This document shows, one piece after another, positions 1 through 11,900 of a stretch of DNA of 64,000 bases. Made by a program: the position numbers and the translations under genes. The stretch is from the NCBI GenBank assembly GCA_021234155.1, contig JAJEKV010000202.1, positions 62,001 to 126,000 of the forward strand. The letters are read 5' to 3'. How positions within the stretch are numbered: position 1 is the first letter of the stretch; each line of letters opens with the position of its first letter. This DNA is from Isoetes taiwanensis. Lineage: Eukaryota; Streptophyta; Lycopodiopsida; Isoetales; Isoetaceae. The notes below the pieces were generated by a model. That model was not told the origin of the DNA, ran no database searches, and was given only the letters and a program-made list of their open reading frames with translations.

Positions 1-1540
1 TGAAGAACCACGGGAAGGACATTATACAAGTGTAGCAAAGAGGATAAGATTCAACCAAGTGAACTTGAGTTTAGAGATTGGAAGACCCCTCAAGATTGAA
101 GTTTGGAAGACCTCTCAAGTTTCTTTGGTATGTGGCTAGTTCCAAATCATTTTGGCATGAGTTCTATTTTCCAAGGCTTCTCACATGATCATTATCACCT
201 CAATCCCATCCATGAACACCATACAAGATTTATAACTCACATCTTCATGCCTCATCATCATTTTCCCTAGCCCATATATGCATCACACTCCATCATACAT
301 TCACCACCTTGGAGAAAAGCAAAAAATCCCACCAAGTTTGGCTATTTCCATGTTCTAAAACCATCCTCTCTCTCTAAAAGCTAAGCTAGAGAGAGAAAGT
401 GCACATTTTCTTCAAACAAGTATGGAAAAGTAAATTATCCAAGCCATTGCATAAAAGATCTATTGGTATATGCACTAGTGCCAAATTGGTTGCCAAAGTC
501 CACATCATCCTCAAGAATGCCAAATACCATCCACATCACCACCTAAGCACATCCATGTCATCATACACGTGTCACCTACCACAAAACTTATCTTTTCAAA
601 AATTTTGACCTGAGTAAAGTCATCTTGATACCTTAGATGACATGTCATCATCCCATGATGCCACATCATCCCCAAGTGCTTCCACATCATCATACACATG
701 TCATCCACATCATCTCCACTTCATAAAAAGTTTTGACTAGAAAAAAGTCATTTTGCCACCTTACTTGACACTTCATCGCCATGTCACCACCCATTTGCCT
801 AATCGCCCCACCAACTTGCCACATCATAAAATTTCACTCTCTTTTTTAGTAAAAAAAATCAAGTGCTCTTTTTTTGCAAAATGATTCTCCCATCTTGTAG
901 AGCATCAAAAAAGATTCCTTGTGGAATTTTTTTTTTTTTTTTGAAAAAAACTCATATTGACCTTCATTGTTCATTTTGGGATTTGTGACAAATTTGTGGC
1001 AATTTTGGGACATGTCATCATCCCATGATGCCACATCATCCCCAAGTGCTTCCACATCATCATACACATGTCATCCACATCATCTCCACTTCATAAAAGT
1101 TTTGACTAGAAAAAAGTGATTTTGCCACCTTACTTGACACTTCATCACTTTATGCCATGTCACCACCATTTGCCAAATCGCCCCACCAACTTGCCACATC
1201 ATAAAATTTCACTCTCTTTTTTAGTAAAAAAAATCAAGTGCTCCTTTTTTTTTGCAAAATGATTCTCCCAAAATTTCGTAGAGCATCAAAAAAAGATTCC
1301 TTGTGGATTTTTTTTTTTTTTTTTTTGAAAAAGACCCATATTGACCTTCATTGTTCATTTGAAAAAATAAAAAAAAAAAAATCCTATCTACCTTCCTCAT
1401 CAGCAAAGGCACCACACAACAACACCCCCCCCTCCGGGCAATGCCTAGTCACTTCTCCATCCAATCTTGATCCCCCACGTGGTACCCCCGGCATGTGGGC
1501 GGCAACGGCGGAATCCCGTGAAGGTAGCACGTAAATTTAC
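1..1540. repeat. A-rich / GATGA-rich repeat module, left inverted arm
   Basis: This stretch is the reverse complement of 38880-39480 and also matches 40060-41090 and 60400-61460. It is non-coding: CATCAT/CACATC-rich text, long poly-T and poly-A runs and a C-run near 1427. Inside it a block of about 370 bp (about 645-1010) is repeated almost unchanged at about 1012-1380, with matching CATCATCCCATGATGCC motifs and a matching poly-T tract. Small open frames here are low-complexity shadows. With 1541-2743 it forms one arm of a very large inverted repeat whose other arm is 37573-39480. Confidence 0.85.
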
Positions 1541-1560
1541 TTATGAAACTTAGAGGGCTG

Positions 1561-1569
1561 TATATATAC
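1561..1569 (+). promoter_or_regulatory. TATA-like box upstream of the gag remnant
   Basis: A TATATATAC motif sits about 270 bases upstream of the gag-like frame. It is conserved in the other copies of this repeat, at about 38773-38781 and 60275-60283, with the same GGGC/GCCC surroundings. The run is nearly symmetric, so direction is inferred only from the downstream gag. No transcript evidence is available. Confidence 0.4.
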
Positions 1570-1819
1570 CCTATGGACTTTCATGATCTCGGCCTGTGGG
1601 ATATTGTTCTAGAAAAATCTAAGAACCCTAAAAGGGCAGGCCACGTTCCGGCCTTTTTTGGCGGATTGAGCGTGTCAATCATCACCCGAGCTCGAAATGA
1701 CCTTATACATGCCAAAAACATATTCACACATTACAATCCAAACAAAATCCACGGATCAAACAAAACTAACAAAAACAGGGGATTTGTGAAGGGGAAAATG
1801 TCTCTGAGGATTTTTTGAT

Positions 1820-2195
1820 GGCTCCAGCGCGAAGTTTTGAAACCTGCTTGGAATCCTGTTACTCCAGAAGACAAGAAGAAAGATTTAACAGCTCTTACTC
1901 TTCTTAAGGCTACAGTTTCAGCTGATTTCAAGAGAGATCTCAGAACTGTTAAGACATTTCAGCATGCTTTGGAATTTGTAAAGCAAAATTCTGTCCAGAA
2001 AGGAGCTAGAAAGGAGCTAGGCAACAGGTTAATATTCAAAAGCAAATGGATAGTCTCAAACTTCAGGACTGTGCAAGCATGTGAGAGTATCTTGGTCAGC
2101 TTAAGACTCTAAGGGACAAGTACCTTGGTGCTGGTGGACATATAGATGATGCTACTCTTATTATCCATGAAGAAAATAATTATGCTATAGAACAA
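1820..2195 (+). pseudogene. Ty1/copia gag remnant, frameshifted
   Basis: The frame from 1837 gives a gag-like N-terminal part (KPAWNPVTPEDKKKDLTAL, then a helical stretch) ending near 1975. A frameshift follows, and the next part is readable in another frame: KQM/D-SLKLQDC, then YLGQLKTLRDKYLGAGG and HIDDATLIIHEENNYAIEQ, ending at a stop near 2190. This is the order seen in the UBN2-type gag of plant copia elements, where gag coats the RNA in virus-like particles. A second copy lies on the opposite strand at 38160-38520 with different indels in the middle. The gag runs opposite to the adjacent LTR, which is abnormal. Confidence 0.75.
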
Positions 2196-2318
2196 TAAGA
2201 CCTAAGCATCTAAGCTTATTGATCAAACACAATAATCCCAATGTTTGTTATTCAAAATCCTTAAAGGTTTGATTCAAAATTCACTTGTCACATAACCTTT
2301 AGCATAAACCTTATATTT

Positions 2319-2328
2319 GCTCTGATAA
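2319..2328 (-). other. primer-binding-site-like sequence (tRNA-iMet type)
   Basis: On the minus strand TTATCAGAGC lies just inside the LTR end at 2336. Copia elements typically carry TGGTATCAGAGC, complementary to initiator tRNA-Met, at this place. The match is partial but the spacing is right. In the other copy (about 37990-38000) the site is further degraded. Confidence 0.6.
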
Positions 2329-2335
2329 TTTCCTT

Positions 2336-2735
2336 TGTAGGTATTGACCCGTTCAATGAGACTGAGTTATCCTTCTCTTGGATAGCCCAAGCTGCCCGAC
2401 GATCTGCATACAGTTCACCTGCAAATAATCTCACATCAATGCAATTACAAGAATACTTCTTCTGTTATTTTAGATCAGGATCCGGCCGCTATAGCGGACC
2501 GATCGATCCACCTGATATCACTAAGGCAACTTTCTTTTTCTATTCAATATGGGATAGATATATCCCATAATAACTGGGCCAAACCTTCGAAACCTTTAAC
2601 CCTTCGAAACCTTTAACCTTTAACATTACAATTTCATCCTTTAACCTTGAATATCAACTTTAGGTTAAAAGATCATGTGCAACCTCGATTTTGTCTAGGC
2701 TATCTTCATTAATCATAACATGAACAATCCCTACA
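2336..2735 (-). repeat. copia LTR, reverse orientation
   Basis: The LTR is about 400 bp. On the minus strand it starts TGTAGGGATTG and ends CAATACCTACA, giving terminal inverted repeats of 10 out of 11. It is flanked by a primer-site-like sequence (2319-2328) on one side and a polypurine tract (2736-2743) on the other. It is closely similar to the plus-strand LTR at 37588-37985. It contains an imperfect palindrome around GGGATATATCTATCCC. A polypurine tract on one side and a primer site on the other is the arrangement of a one-LTR circle or a tandem pair, not of a normal single insertion. Confidence 0.8.
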
Positions 2736-2743
2736 ATTCCCCC
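2736..2743 (-). other. polypurine tract, truncated at a breakpoint
   Basis: On the minus strand GGGGGAAT directly precedes the LTR. The intact copy at 37577-37587 reads on upstream into AACATGAA and then RNase H. Here homology to the copia unit stops at 2743, and minisatellite sequence begins with GGACTCCA at 2744. Confidence 0.75.
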
Positions 2744-5300
2744 GGACTCCAACATGCCAAGGTGGCTCAAACATGCCAAGGTGGCTCCAACATGCCACAC
2801 GGGCTCCAATATGCCAAGGTGGCTCAAGCATGCCACCTAGGCTCAAGCATGCCATCTAGGCACTCCAAATGGTGACTTGGCATGCCAAGTAAGCAAGGCC
2901 AAGTTTTGACTAGGCCAAAAATGAAAAGATGTCCATCTTTTGACATGGCTAGATGGTGGTGACATGGACATGATGACTAGGACATGACAAGGACATGACA
3001 TGGCTAGATGGTGGTGACATGGACATGATGACATGATAGCCTTTGGAATTTTTGGTAGAGGAGTTTGGCAATGGATAGAATAGAGGATCTTCTTGACACC
3101 CCTTCCCCGTCCAGAACTAGGCCGGGACTTTCGTGGCTTCCTCACAAGAGGAAAGGCCCGGACCCGGGGGATGGCTCGAGAAAGGTTGCGGGGCAGCCTT
3201 TCTGCCAGCCAATTACCGGATGGGCAAATGCCAATGCCCCCCTTCCCGGAGCTCGATTTCTCTATCCGACCGTTGAATCCACCGTTCAAGTAACCTGCTT
3301 CGAGCAAGTTCAAAAAAATTCAAGATCCGTCCGGGGAAACTTATCAAACCGTGAAGCGGCCTGCACTCGACGTGTAGAAACCCAAGTGTTTTGTCGTTCG
3401 AGCAGTACAAAGGCTCCGGAATGGAGATTCGACTTCGCCATGTCGTCCGGAATGGTGACATTACCCTAGGGATCAAGTTATACGGTCATTTTTGGCAGAA
3501 AAAAACATGAACCCTCTACGACAATATTCTGTCCATCTCTTCGCCAATTGACTAGGAGCGTATTGGACATGAGCTACTTTGGCTTCTTGGAGAAAGTGGT
3601 CTTACGCCCACGAAACTTGGTCCCAAGGGTAATCTCGATGTTTTGAGTCCATTGGCAGAGTCAGTTTACAATTTCGGAGTGGGAGAGTTGCTTGTCCATG
3701 GCCAAGGGCCTTTGGGAGAGGGCCTTTGGGGTGAACTGCTTTCGAAAGGTTTTAAGGGTCCGTCTTCTGGCGTCAACACCCTCCCTCTACTTGATGACAT
3801 TGTGCAAGATCCTGGTCGAATCTGATTAGGATATGGCCTCCGGCGTAAACCCCCTGTGTTGCTAGGTTATTGAAGGGTTTACGTTTGGGTTGAAGTTGTT
3901 TTGTCGGTTGCACTTGGGACATGGCGAGAAGCTGCAATTTGAAAACGCGAAGCAATAGGGGATTGGCGGAATGGGATTTGGATTTATCCTCCTCCCATAA
4001 TGGCAAATAGAAGCCAAGAGCGCCTTTTGCAGTAGCAAAATTGTTTGGGATCATTCGGGATGGCCAATAGATCCAAACCCCATTCCTTCAGTTCCTATTG
4101 CTTCTTGTTTTTACTGCGGCTTCTCGGCCCATGTCCTGCGTGCAACCGACTAAATCGCGACCTCCATAACGTAAACCCTTCAATAACTTAGCAAACCACG
4201 GGGTTTACGCTTTGAGGCCATATCCTAGTCGATTCACTCAGGATCTTGTACAATGTGATCAATGAGAGGGAGGGTGTTGATGCCAGAAGATGGACCCCTT
4301 AAAACCTTCCGAAAGCGCCGCCCCAAAAGGTCCTCTTCCCCAAGGCCCTTGGCCACCTGATGGGCAACTCTCCCACCCTAACTATAAACCGACTCGCCAA
4401 TGGACTCAAAACATCGACATTACCCTCGGTGACCAAGTTTCGTGGCCGGAAGATCACCCTTTCTCCAGAAGCGCCAAGGTAGCTCATGTCCAACACGTTC
4501 GTAGTCAATTGGCCTAAGAGATGGTTGCGGAATACTGCCATGTAGAGGTCCGTGTTTCTTTTGTTGCCAAAAATGACCGTGTAACTTGGTTCCTAGGGTA
4601 AATTTGCTATTCCGGATGACATAGCGGTCAAATCTCCATTTTGAGCCAACTTTGTAATCGCCGAAACCACAAAACACTTAGGTTTCTACACGGTCGACCG
4701 TAGGACGCTTCGCGGTTTGATAAGTTCTTTCAGACGGATCTTGGATTTTTTTGAATTTACTTGAAGCAGGTTACTTGAACAATGGATTCAACAGTCAGAT
4801 AGGAAAACCGAGCTCCAGGAGGGGGGGCATTGGCATTTTCCCTCCCGGAGGATCGTTGGCAGAAAAGGCTACCTCCGCAACCTTTTTGAGGTCCGTCTCC
4901 TGGGGTCTGGCATCTCCCCTCTGGTGAGGAAGCTGCGCAAAGTTCTGGCCTGGTTCGATTTGGGGAAAGGTGTCAGCGTTTAAGTTCTTCAAGATCCCTC
5001 TATTCTATCCCTTGCCAAACTCCTCTACCAAAAAATTCTAAAGGTTATCATATTTCTTGTATAAAGTCCTAGTCATCATGTCCATATCACTACCATCTAG
5101 CCATGTCAACAAAAATTTGCCAACATCACCCAATGAAAAGACCAAAGATGGACATCTTTTCATTTTTGGCTTAGTCAAAACTTGGCCTTGCTTAGTTGGC
5201 ATGCCATGTCACCGCTTGGAATGCCTAGGTTTCATATTGGTGCCTAGGTGGCATGCCTGAGCCACCTTGGCATGTTGGAGCCTAGGTGGCATGTTGGAGC
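2744..5300. mobile_element. giant imperfect palindrome, foldback-like element
   Basis: The left arm 2744-3993 is the reverse complement of about 4064-5300, with a loop of only about 70 bases near 3994-4063. Matching pairs include 3804 with 4252 (GTGCAAGATCCT), 3899 with 4150 (TCGGTTGCAC), 3640 with 4410 and 3069 with 5013. By eye the arms are about 80% identical with small indels. The outer ends of both arms are the same 39-bp minisatellite (2751-2872 left, 5235-6735 right). Long inverted arms with tandem repeats at the ends are the hallmark of foldback elements. No transposase frame is visible; open frames in the arms overlap on both strands and look incidental. Confidence 0.75.
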
Positions 5301-6735
5301 CCACATAGCATGTTTCAACCACCTTGACATGTTTGAGCCTAAGTGGCATATTTGAGCCATCTTGGCGTGTTGGAGTCCATGTGGCATGTTTGAGCCACCT
5401 TGGCATGTTGGATCCTAGGTGGCATGTTGGAGCCACCTTGGCATGTTTGAGCCACCTTGACATGTTGGAGCCTAGGTGGCATGTTTGAGTCACCTTGCCA
5501 TGTTGGAGTCTAGGTGGCATGTTGGAGCCTAGGTGGCATGTTTGAGCCACCTTGGCACGTTGGAGCCTAAGTGGCATGTTGTAGTCTAGGTGACATGTTG
5601 GAGCCCACGTGGCATATGTTGGAGCCTAGGTGGCATGTTTGAGCCACCTTGACAAGTTGGATCCCCATGGCATGTTTGATCCACCTTGGCATGTTTGGGC
5701 TTAGGTGGCATGTTGGAGCTTGCGTGGCATGTTTGAGTCACCTTGGCATGTTGGAGCCTAGGTGGCATGTTTGAGCCACCACCGGGCATGCCGGAGCCTA
5801 GGTGCCATGTTGGAGCCACCTTGGCATGTTTGAGCCTAGGTGGCATGTTGGAGCCACACATGTTTGAACCACCTTGGCATGTTTGAGCCTAGGTGAGCCT
5901 CCTTGGCATGTTGGAGCCTAGGTGGCATGTTGGAGCCACCTTGCATATTTGAGCCTAGGTGGCATGTTGAAGCCCGCGTGGCATGTTTGAGCCACCTTGG
6001 CATGTTGGAGCCTAGGTGGCATGTTGGAGCCACCTTGACATGTTGGAGCCTAGGTGGTATGTTTGAGTCACCTTGCCATGTTGGAGTCTAGGTGGCATGT
6101 TTGAGCCACCTTGGCACGTTGGAGCCTAAGTGGCATGTTGGAGTCTAGGTGGCATGTTCGAGCCCACATGGCATATGTTGCAGCCTAAGTGGCATGTTTG
6201 AGCCACCTTGGCATGTTTGTGCCTAGGTGGCATGTTGGAGCCACCTTGGCATGTTGGAGCCTAGGTGGCATGTTGGAGCCACCTTGGCATGCTTGAGCCA
6301 CCTTGGCATGTTGGAGCCTAGGTGGCATGTTTGAGCCACCTTGACAAGTTGGATCCCGCATGGCATGTTTGATCCATCTTGGCATGTTTGGGCTTAGGTG
6401 GCATGTTGGAGCTTGTGTGGCATGTTTGAGTCACCTTGGCATGTTGGAGCCTAGGTGGCATGTTTGAGCCACCGTGGCATGTCGGAGCCTAGGTGCCATG
6501 TTGGAGCCACCTTGGCATGTTTGAGCCACCTTGGCATGTCGTGAGCCTAGGTGTCATGTTTGAGCCACCTTGGCATGTTTGAGTCAGCTTGGCATGTTGG
6601 AGTCTATGTGGCATGTTTGAGCCACCTTGGCATGTTGAAGCCTAGTTGCCATGCTGGAGCCACCTTGGCATGTTTGAGCCACCTTGGCATGTTGGAGCCG
6701 AGGTAGCATGTTTGAAGTCAAATGCTAGTGAAGTG
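5235..6735. repeat. 39-bp minisatellite array 1 (about 1.5 kb)
   Basis: The array alternates two related monomers, TTGGAGCCTAGGTGGCATG (plus one T) and TTGAGCCACCTTGGCATG (plus one T), giving a composite period of about 39 bp. Monomers vary (GCCCACGTGG, GAGTCTAGG, AAGTGG). The period is a multiple of three, so several frames stay open for long stretches with PRWLKHA / CHLGSNM-type repeats. There is no start context, codon bias or conservation arguing for a protein. The same repeat in the opposite orientation is at 2751-2872, and a second cluster is at 55073-56318. Confidence 0.95.
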
Positions 6736-7880
6736 TGTCAAGCATATATAACTCTTGTATGCTACTATTTTGTGGCAGTAATGGCATGTGGACAACTTGG
6801 TCATACATGGATTCTTAGAAAACCTTAAAAAACCACACCTCAAAAAAACACTACCTTAAAAAACACCACCTTAAAAAAAACATCCCTTCAAAAAACCATA
6901 CTGCTTGAGAAAACAACACATCCTTAAAAAATAGACTACACCTCCTTAAGAAACCACCCATTCTTAAAAAAAAAAACTACATATCCTTAAGAAAAACTAC
7001 AGCATATCCTTGGAAAACCACACCCCCATATAACTACGTGTAGAATCTTCAAAAAAACAACTCATATTTTGTTTTTACTGTTGTTTTCAGCCGTGGACCA
7101 AATGTTGGGGTTGTTGTGAAAATTTCAGCCGCTGAATCTGTATACATACGTTAATGTAATGTAAAGCCATTGAATTTCAGCCATTGAATCTGTGGACATA
7201 TATGAATATAATGTAAAGCCATTGAATTATAGTTCAGAGCAGGATTTCATGAACACAAGTGTACCGCTTATCAATGAACAGCTTATTCATGAACTTTAAG
7301 AAAAATGTTTTACAAGATGAATCGCATCCTTCACCTTGATCAAGTTTCCTGCTGGGCTTTTTAAGACAAAGAAAAAATGCAGACCTTGGCATTTCTCGGG
7401 GGGTCATAAGTTCCTCGGACTCGCACAAAGTCTTGTATTACCTTTGCATGTCTACCATATATAAAAGCAGTGTTGGTGATGTCCGATCTTGTCTAAGAAA
7501 ATAAGCTCCGGACCGGGAGAAGCAAAGGTAGAATGGACCAGAGAAGCAAAGGTAGAATTTTTGTAGACTTGGTTCCATGTTTTAATCATGCGTAAATGCT
7601 AAAAGAGTGACGCAACTCGCATTAAAATACCTCTAGACTATAAGCACCACGGCCAGTCCAGTTCCTCTTGATGACCTTAGGTCTTCCAAAGAATGCTAAA
7701 AGCGTGCTCTTTTCTTTGATAAGCTCGCTCAGCCATAAGCATACCGACCAGACCTGAACTTTTTTTCTACAGGAGCGAAGCTTGACGCCCGGGTCGTGGA
7801 AAAAGAAGGCCCTTTAATAATCTCGAACCAACACCGAAGAACCCGGACCAAGGGTTTCCTCTTCAATTTTTTTTCCATAT
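6736..7880. other. no gene seen; A-rich simple sequence and a short duplication
   Basis: From 6825 to 7060 the sequence is a cryptic repeat of CCTTAAAAAACACCA-like words. At about 7105-7230 a block of about 60 bases containing TTCAGCC(G/A)(C/T)TGAATCTGT and TAATGTAAAGCCATTGAA occurs twice. I see no convincing gene from here to 7880. Confidence 0.6.
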
Positions 7881-8900
7881 CTAGAAGCAAAAGTGTATGC
7901 GGTGAACCAGCCCCGCCATCCCCGTTATAAGCTCAAGGGCCGGGGAGTCCCGCAGCAGGGCCATCAAAGAGGCCTCTTTTTGCAGCCAAGATAAAAGCAG
8001 GGCCAGCATCATGGCTTCCAATTGCATGGGCACGAGGGCCAGGAGAAACATCTCTTGAAAATTTTCGCTTTCTTTGTCCGGTTCTAGCATCGCATTACAC
8101 TCCCAAAGTGAGCTAGGGAGAGGAATATCATCCAAACTATACCTTTACACTTTAGAGTGTGCTGGAACAACATCCTATATGTCAATAATTGGATTCTTAC
8201 ATTGCATGACTTTTTTTTACAAATATAGAAGACAAGATCAGACATGTATGTTCAGGAAATAATCATCGAAAGGAGAAGAGATTGAAGGGAGTTAAGTCAC
8301 TCATTGCATAAAAATTTTAGCAGCTTGCAACGGACCAAAATTTCTGAAAGTAGCAGAGCTATAAATATTAACATTGATTCAGGAGATGAATATTTACACA
8401 ATAACTGCCATTTGAACCGGCCATCTTCAAGGCCATGCTTCTTTGCATGGGCTGAAATAGTTGCAGACCATGCATGTCTACTTGAAATAGCTACCTTATT
8501 GATTCAACCATATAAGCTCATTTTAATTCAATTCAACTTCGGAACATATACTCGGTACCTTTTACCCTTCCAAACCTTCTTTTCGGCAAGGAACTCCATA
8601 CAAAATAGAGCCAAAGGGCTGCTCAATTCTTTCTTTGTAGTGTCGGACCCAACCACGATTCAACCTCCTCAACCATGTCATCGGTGAAAAACTGTGGTCT
8701 CATAGTCAATCGTGGTCAATTACACCCATCCAAACCTCGCTTCGAGTGCTGCAGCCTCACGACGCCCCCTCACATGGGTAGTGACGAGGAATTCCCACAC
8801 CACCAAGCCGAAAGTAGTCCGAAGGAACTTCAACCGCCCCGGTTTCTAGAACCACCTTTGCTGCCCCCTCCACCATCCAATATGCATATTTCTCTAAGCA
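7881..8900 (-). other. gene-like minus-strand remnants of unknown identity
   Basis: The minus strand has short open stretches: an 84-codon frame at 7881-8135 rich in Leu and Met, and a piece around 8640-8720 reading FTDDMVEEVESWLGPTLQ. These lie downstream of the transposase-like segments at 8931-13203 on the same strand and may be its 3' part or a flanking gene. Stops interrupt every frame, and I do not recognise a family. Confidence 0.25.
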
Positions 8901-8930
8901 AATGCTTGAGTGGCCTAATACAAATGAAAG

Positions 8931-11900
8931 TCATTGCAAGAGTTCCTTTACAACACCACTTTCCCCGTCGCTGTCCCCTCTCAATGCCAAGTATCTTGAA
9001 GAAAGCATATCTTGTAATAAAGGCCTCGTGAAATATACAAATTGAACCCGCTTTGTGCTAAATACAATTATGTTAACCAATTGAGCATACCAGTCATGGA
9101 CCTTTGTATCACCAAATGCAAATACATGATCCCCAATTCGAAGAGAGAGCCACGAAAAGAAACAATTCTTGAACACCAACACTTGGTCGGAGGACAACCA
9201 AGGTCATATTGTTTAGCAGCTGATAGTTCCATCGGCGAGACATTCCTCGTCTGGCTTCTTCCGCACAGTATTGGAGTCTCCCTGATGATTTCCTGCCATT
9301 TCTCTGGCACGCCTTGGCTGCCCAGAAATCTTGCTTCCTCCTCGTTTTCAGGGTCGCAATGTGCCCCGCACATTTAAAAACTTATAATCAAATCTCGAAC
9401 TCAAAGAACCCCAATCAAATAAGCATGAAACCTTTCATATAAACGGGTCGCATTGCACGATGTCTGTCTTCCCGATTATTAGTTTTGTGCTCATACCAGC
9501 CAGAAATCATAGCAAGTATTTACCCATTTATTCAACAAATAAGACTCGTGAAGTTATTCCTTTTGAAAGATGTTAAGCCATCTATACACTCTAAGACCGC
9601 ACCGCAGCTTAAAGGCCGAGGTAGTGTAGCTCGTAATTAAAGCAAATACCCCCGCACAAGTGGTTACCGCAAGAAATTGGAAACTTAATCTGCCTAAATA
9701 TATCATTTAACAAAGACATAGGAAACTAATGGACTGGTACATAGCTAAACTCAAAAAATAAATACTGGTCTCATGGAAGATCTAGGTTTGTACATCCACT
9801 CTAAAGGGATGCTATTGCTTTTTGTTGTCAACACATTTTCTCAGCACCAAAGCCTTTTAGGATTCTCGTCTTTGTATTTGCATCAGACTTTTCCTCTTTG
9901 AAAGACATTTCCATCCAAATACACATAGCGTGAGTACTAAAGGACTTGCAGTTCCATTTATAACCTTCGTTCCACAAGGTAATTAACTTGAGACTGGAAC
10001 ACTTTTATGGGTAGAGGATAAGATCAATCTCATATAATCGCTACTAAGAACAATGCATCACATACCCCTACTCTGCTAACAAACACTAGGTCATTTACCT
10101 GTCTTCAAGTCGCCTGTAAGCGATGAATGCAGCAAGTTCTCCCACCTCTGCGGATGTAGAAGGCCATTCCTGTCTCGGATACGAGCAAACAAAATCTCCG
10201 AAAAGAAGATCTTGTTTGCAAATTTGGCGAAGGTGAGCTCCATATGCAAGTGATTGGTGAATATTTTGTTGACTTTTGAGAACCGCCTCTCCATCCTACA
10301 AAAAAATGAACATACGCAAGCACTTTTAAATGAATGGCATGATAGAAAGAAACAAGCTCAAAGAATATTCATACACCAACACCATGTGCCATCCAGCCCC
10401 CCATAGTTGCGAATGTCTTGAATCATGTGCTTCGACCCGAAAAGATGATGAATGATCTTGGAGTTACTTCCAAGAAAAGCCTCGCTCATAACCCTCCAGG
10501 CAGCCTGCAGATTACCAAGACAATCAAGAGCTTCTTGAGACCAGCCATTAGTCCTCGTGTAGTCATATATGAGACGACAAAGAATCGGCTCAGAAGTTGA
10601 TGTAGCCGCATTACGCCCTCCTCAAATTAGACCGCAAAAACATATTCGCATACAACCGGCAAAGGTTTGATGTTCATCTGCTTTCCAATACCCTCTACGG
10701 CTAAAAGGTTCATCTGGAAATCTTCTATTGCGTAAATACGGTGTCCTATTTCTCTTTACCTCAATTACACGCCTCTCGACTTCCTTGCGTTTTGAGGTGT
10801 CCCCATCTTTAATCTCCAGCAGCCTAAATGTATTTTCATTGGTGTCTTTGGCCACACCTGCAAAAGATACCGGTTTCACTTTTACCGCTACACTCACACC
10901 GCAAATATAAGATCACCATTTACACCTCCCTTCGCTTCATGTATTCAAATAACATTTTCTCGCTTTTGGTTATGTTTTCTTCTTTGGATTAAGGGTGTTA
11001 CCGAGGGCTACCGTGGTGCATCGTGATCGATAGGGTGATGCGCCGTGAGATCGTGGCCTTGCGAATGATGGAGTCGCATAAGTATGGACCTCCCTTCACC
11101 CATGATCCTTGAAGGTTGACTTGCTCCTCTCATATTTGTCAATCGACTCAAGGATGAACCGCATTGTCTTTTGGTCGATCCGAAACCTTGACTTTTTGTG
11201 CAGCTCCGGAAAACACCATCCCCCGCATCTAACGCGGCAAGAATGCTGGCATGGGTTTAGGCCACCTACGAAGTTCTCATCAATGTAAGCAACTAGCCTA
11301 AAATTCTAGAGAACAATTAAACAAATGTCAATTATTACCTTGAGAAGTTTTGCTGATAGCACAATGTGCAATATGGTCTCCCATGAATCCAAAAAAGAGG
11401 TCATGTGGATGAAATGACGACTGAATTTTTACGCCTTCAAGTCGGAATATCAATTGCATAGTCCACTTCGTGCCATAGCGTAATAACCGATCAATCATTT
11501 TCATTATAACATCCTCGAACACATCAAACACATTTGGCCCCCGCTTCAGGAACTTGCTCGATGGAATGTACATGAGTGGAAGAAGGAAAGACTCGACCGT
11601 AACGCCGGATCTCCATTGAGGACAACCAATGTGTAAGCTTCAACGGAATGCACTTTTGTTGTTGCAGCTTGGAAACCATCTCTGTGCAACAAGGCAGCCC
11701 AATGTCGCGGATCCCCCGCAATGTATCTTGGTTCGTACTTGAATTGTTATGCAGCAATTCACACATCGTATGTAGAAACCGGACCGATACTCTTTCTTGT
11801 CCATAACTGCAGGATGAACTTCAAAGCCAACATCCGCGTGCCCCTCGTCACACACTTTTGGACACATAGCCGGGAGCTCAATCCTTGCCTTTGGGTTCCA

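Noticed and set aside
2843-3476. Overlapping frames of 66-156 codons in the palindrome arm
   Set aside because: They occur on both strands in several frames, are not preserved in the partner arm, and show no recognised domain.
5209-6385. Several minus-strand open frames of 65-122 codons with repeated CHLGSNMPRWLKHA-type residues
   Set aside because: They arise because the minisatellite period of 39 is divisible by three. Frames are open on both strands and there is no conserved start or gene context.
5235-6735. CRISPR-like array of regular repeats
   Set aside because: Units are contiguous and variable with no spacers, and the context is plant transposon DNA.
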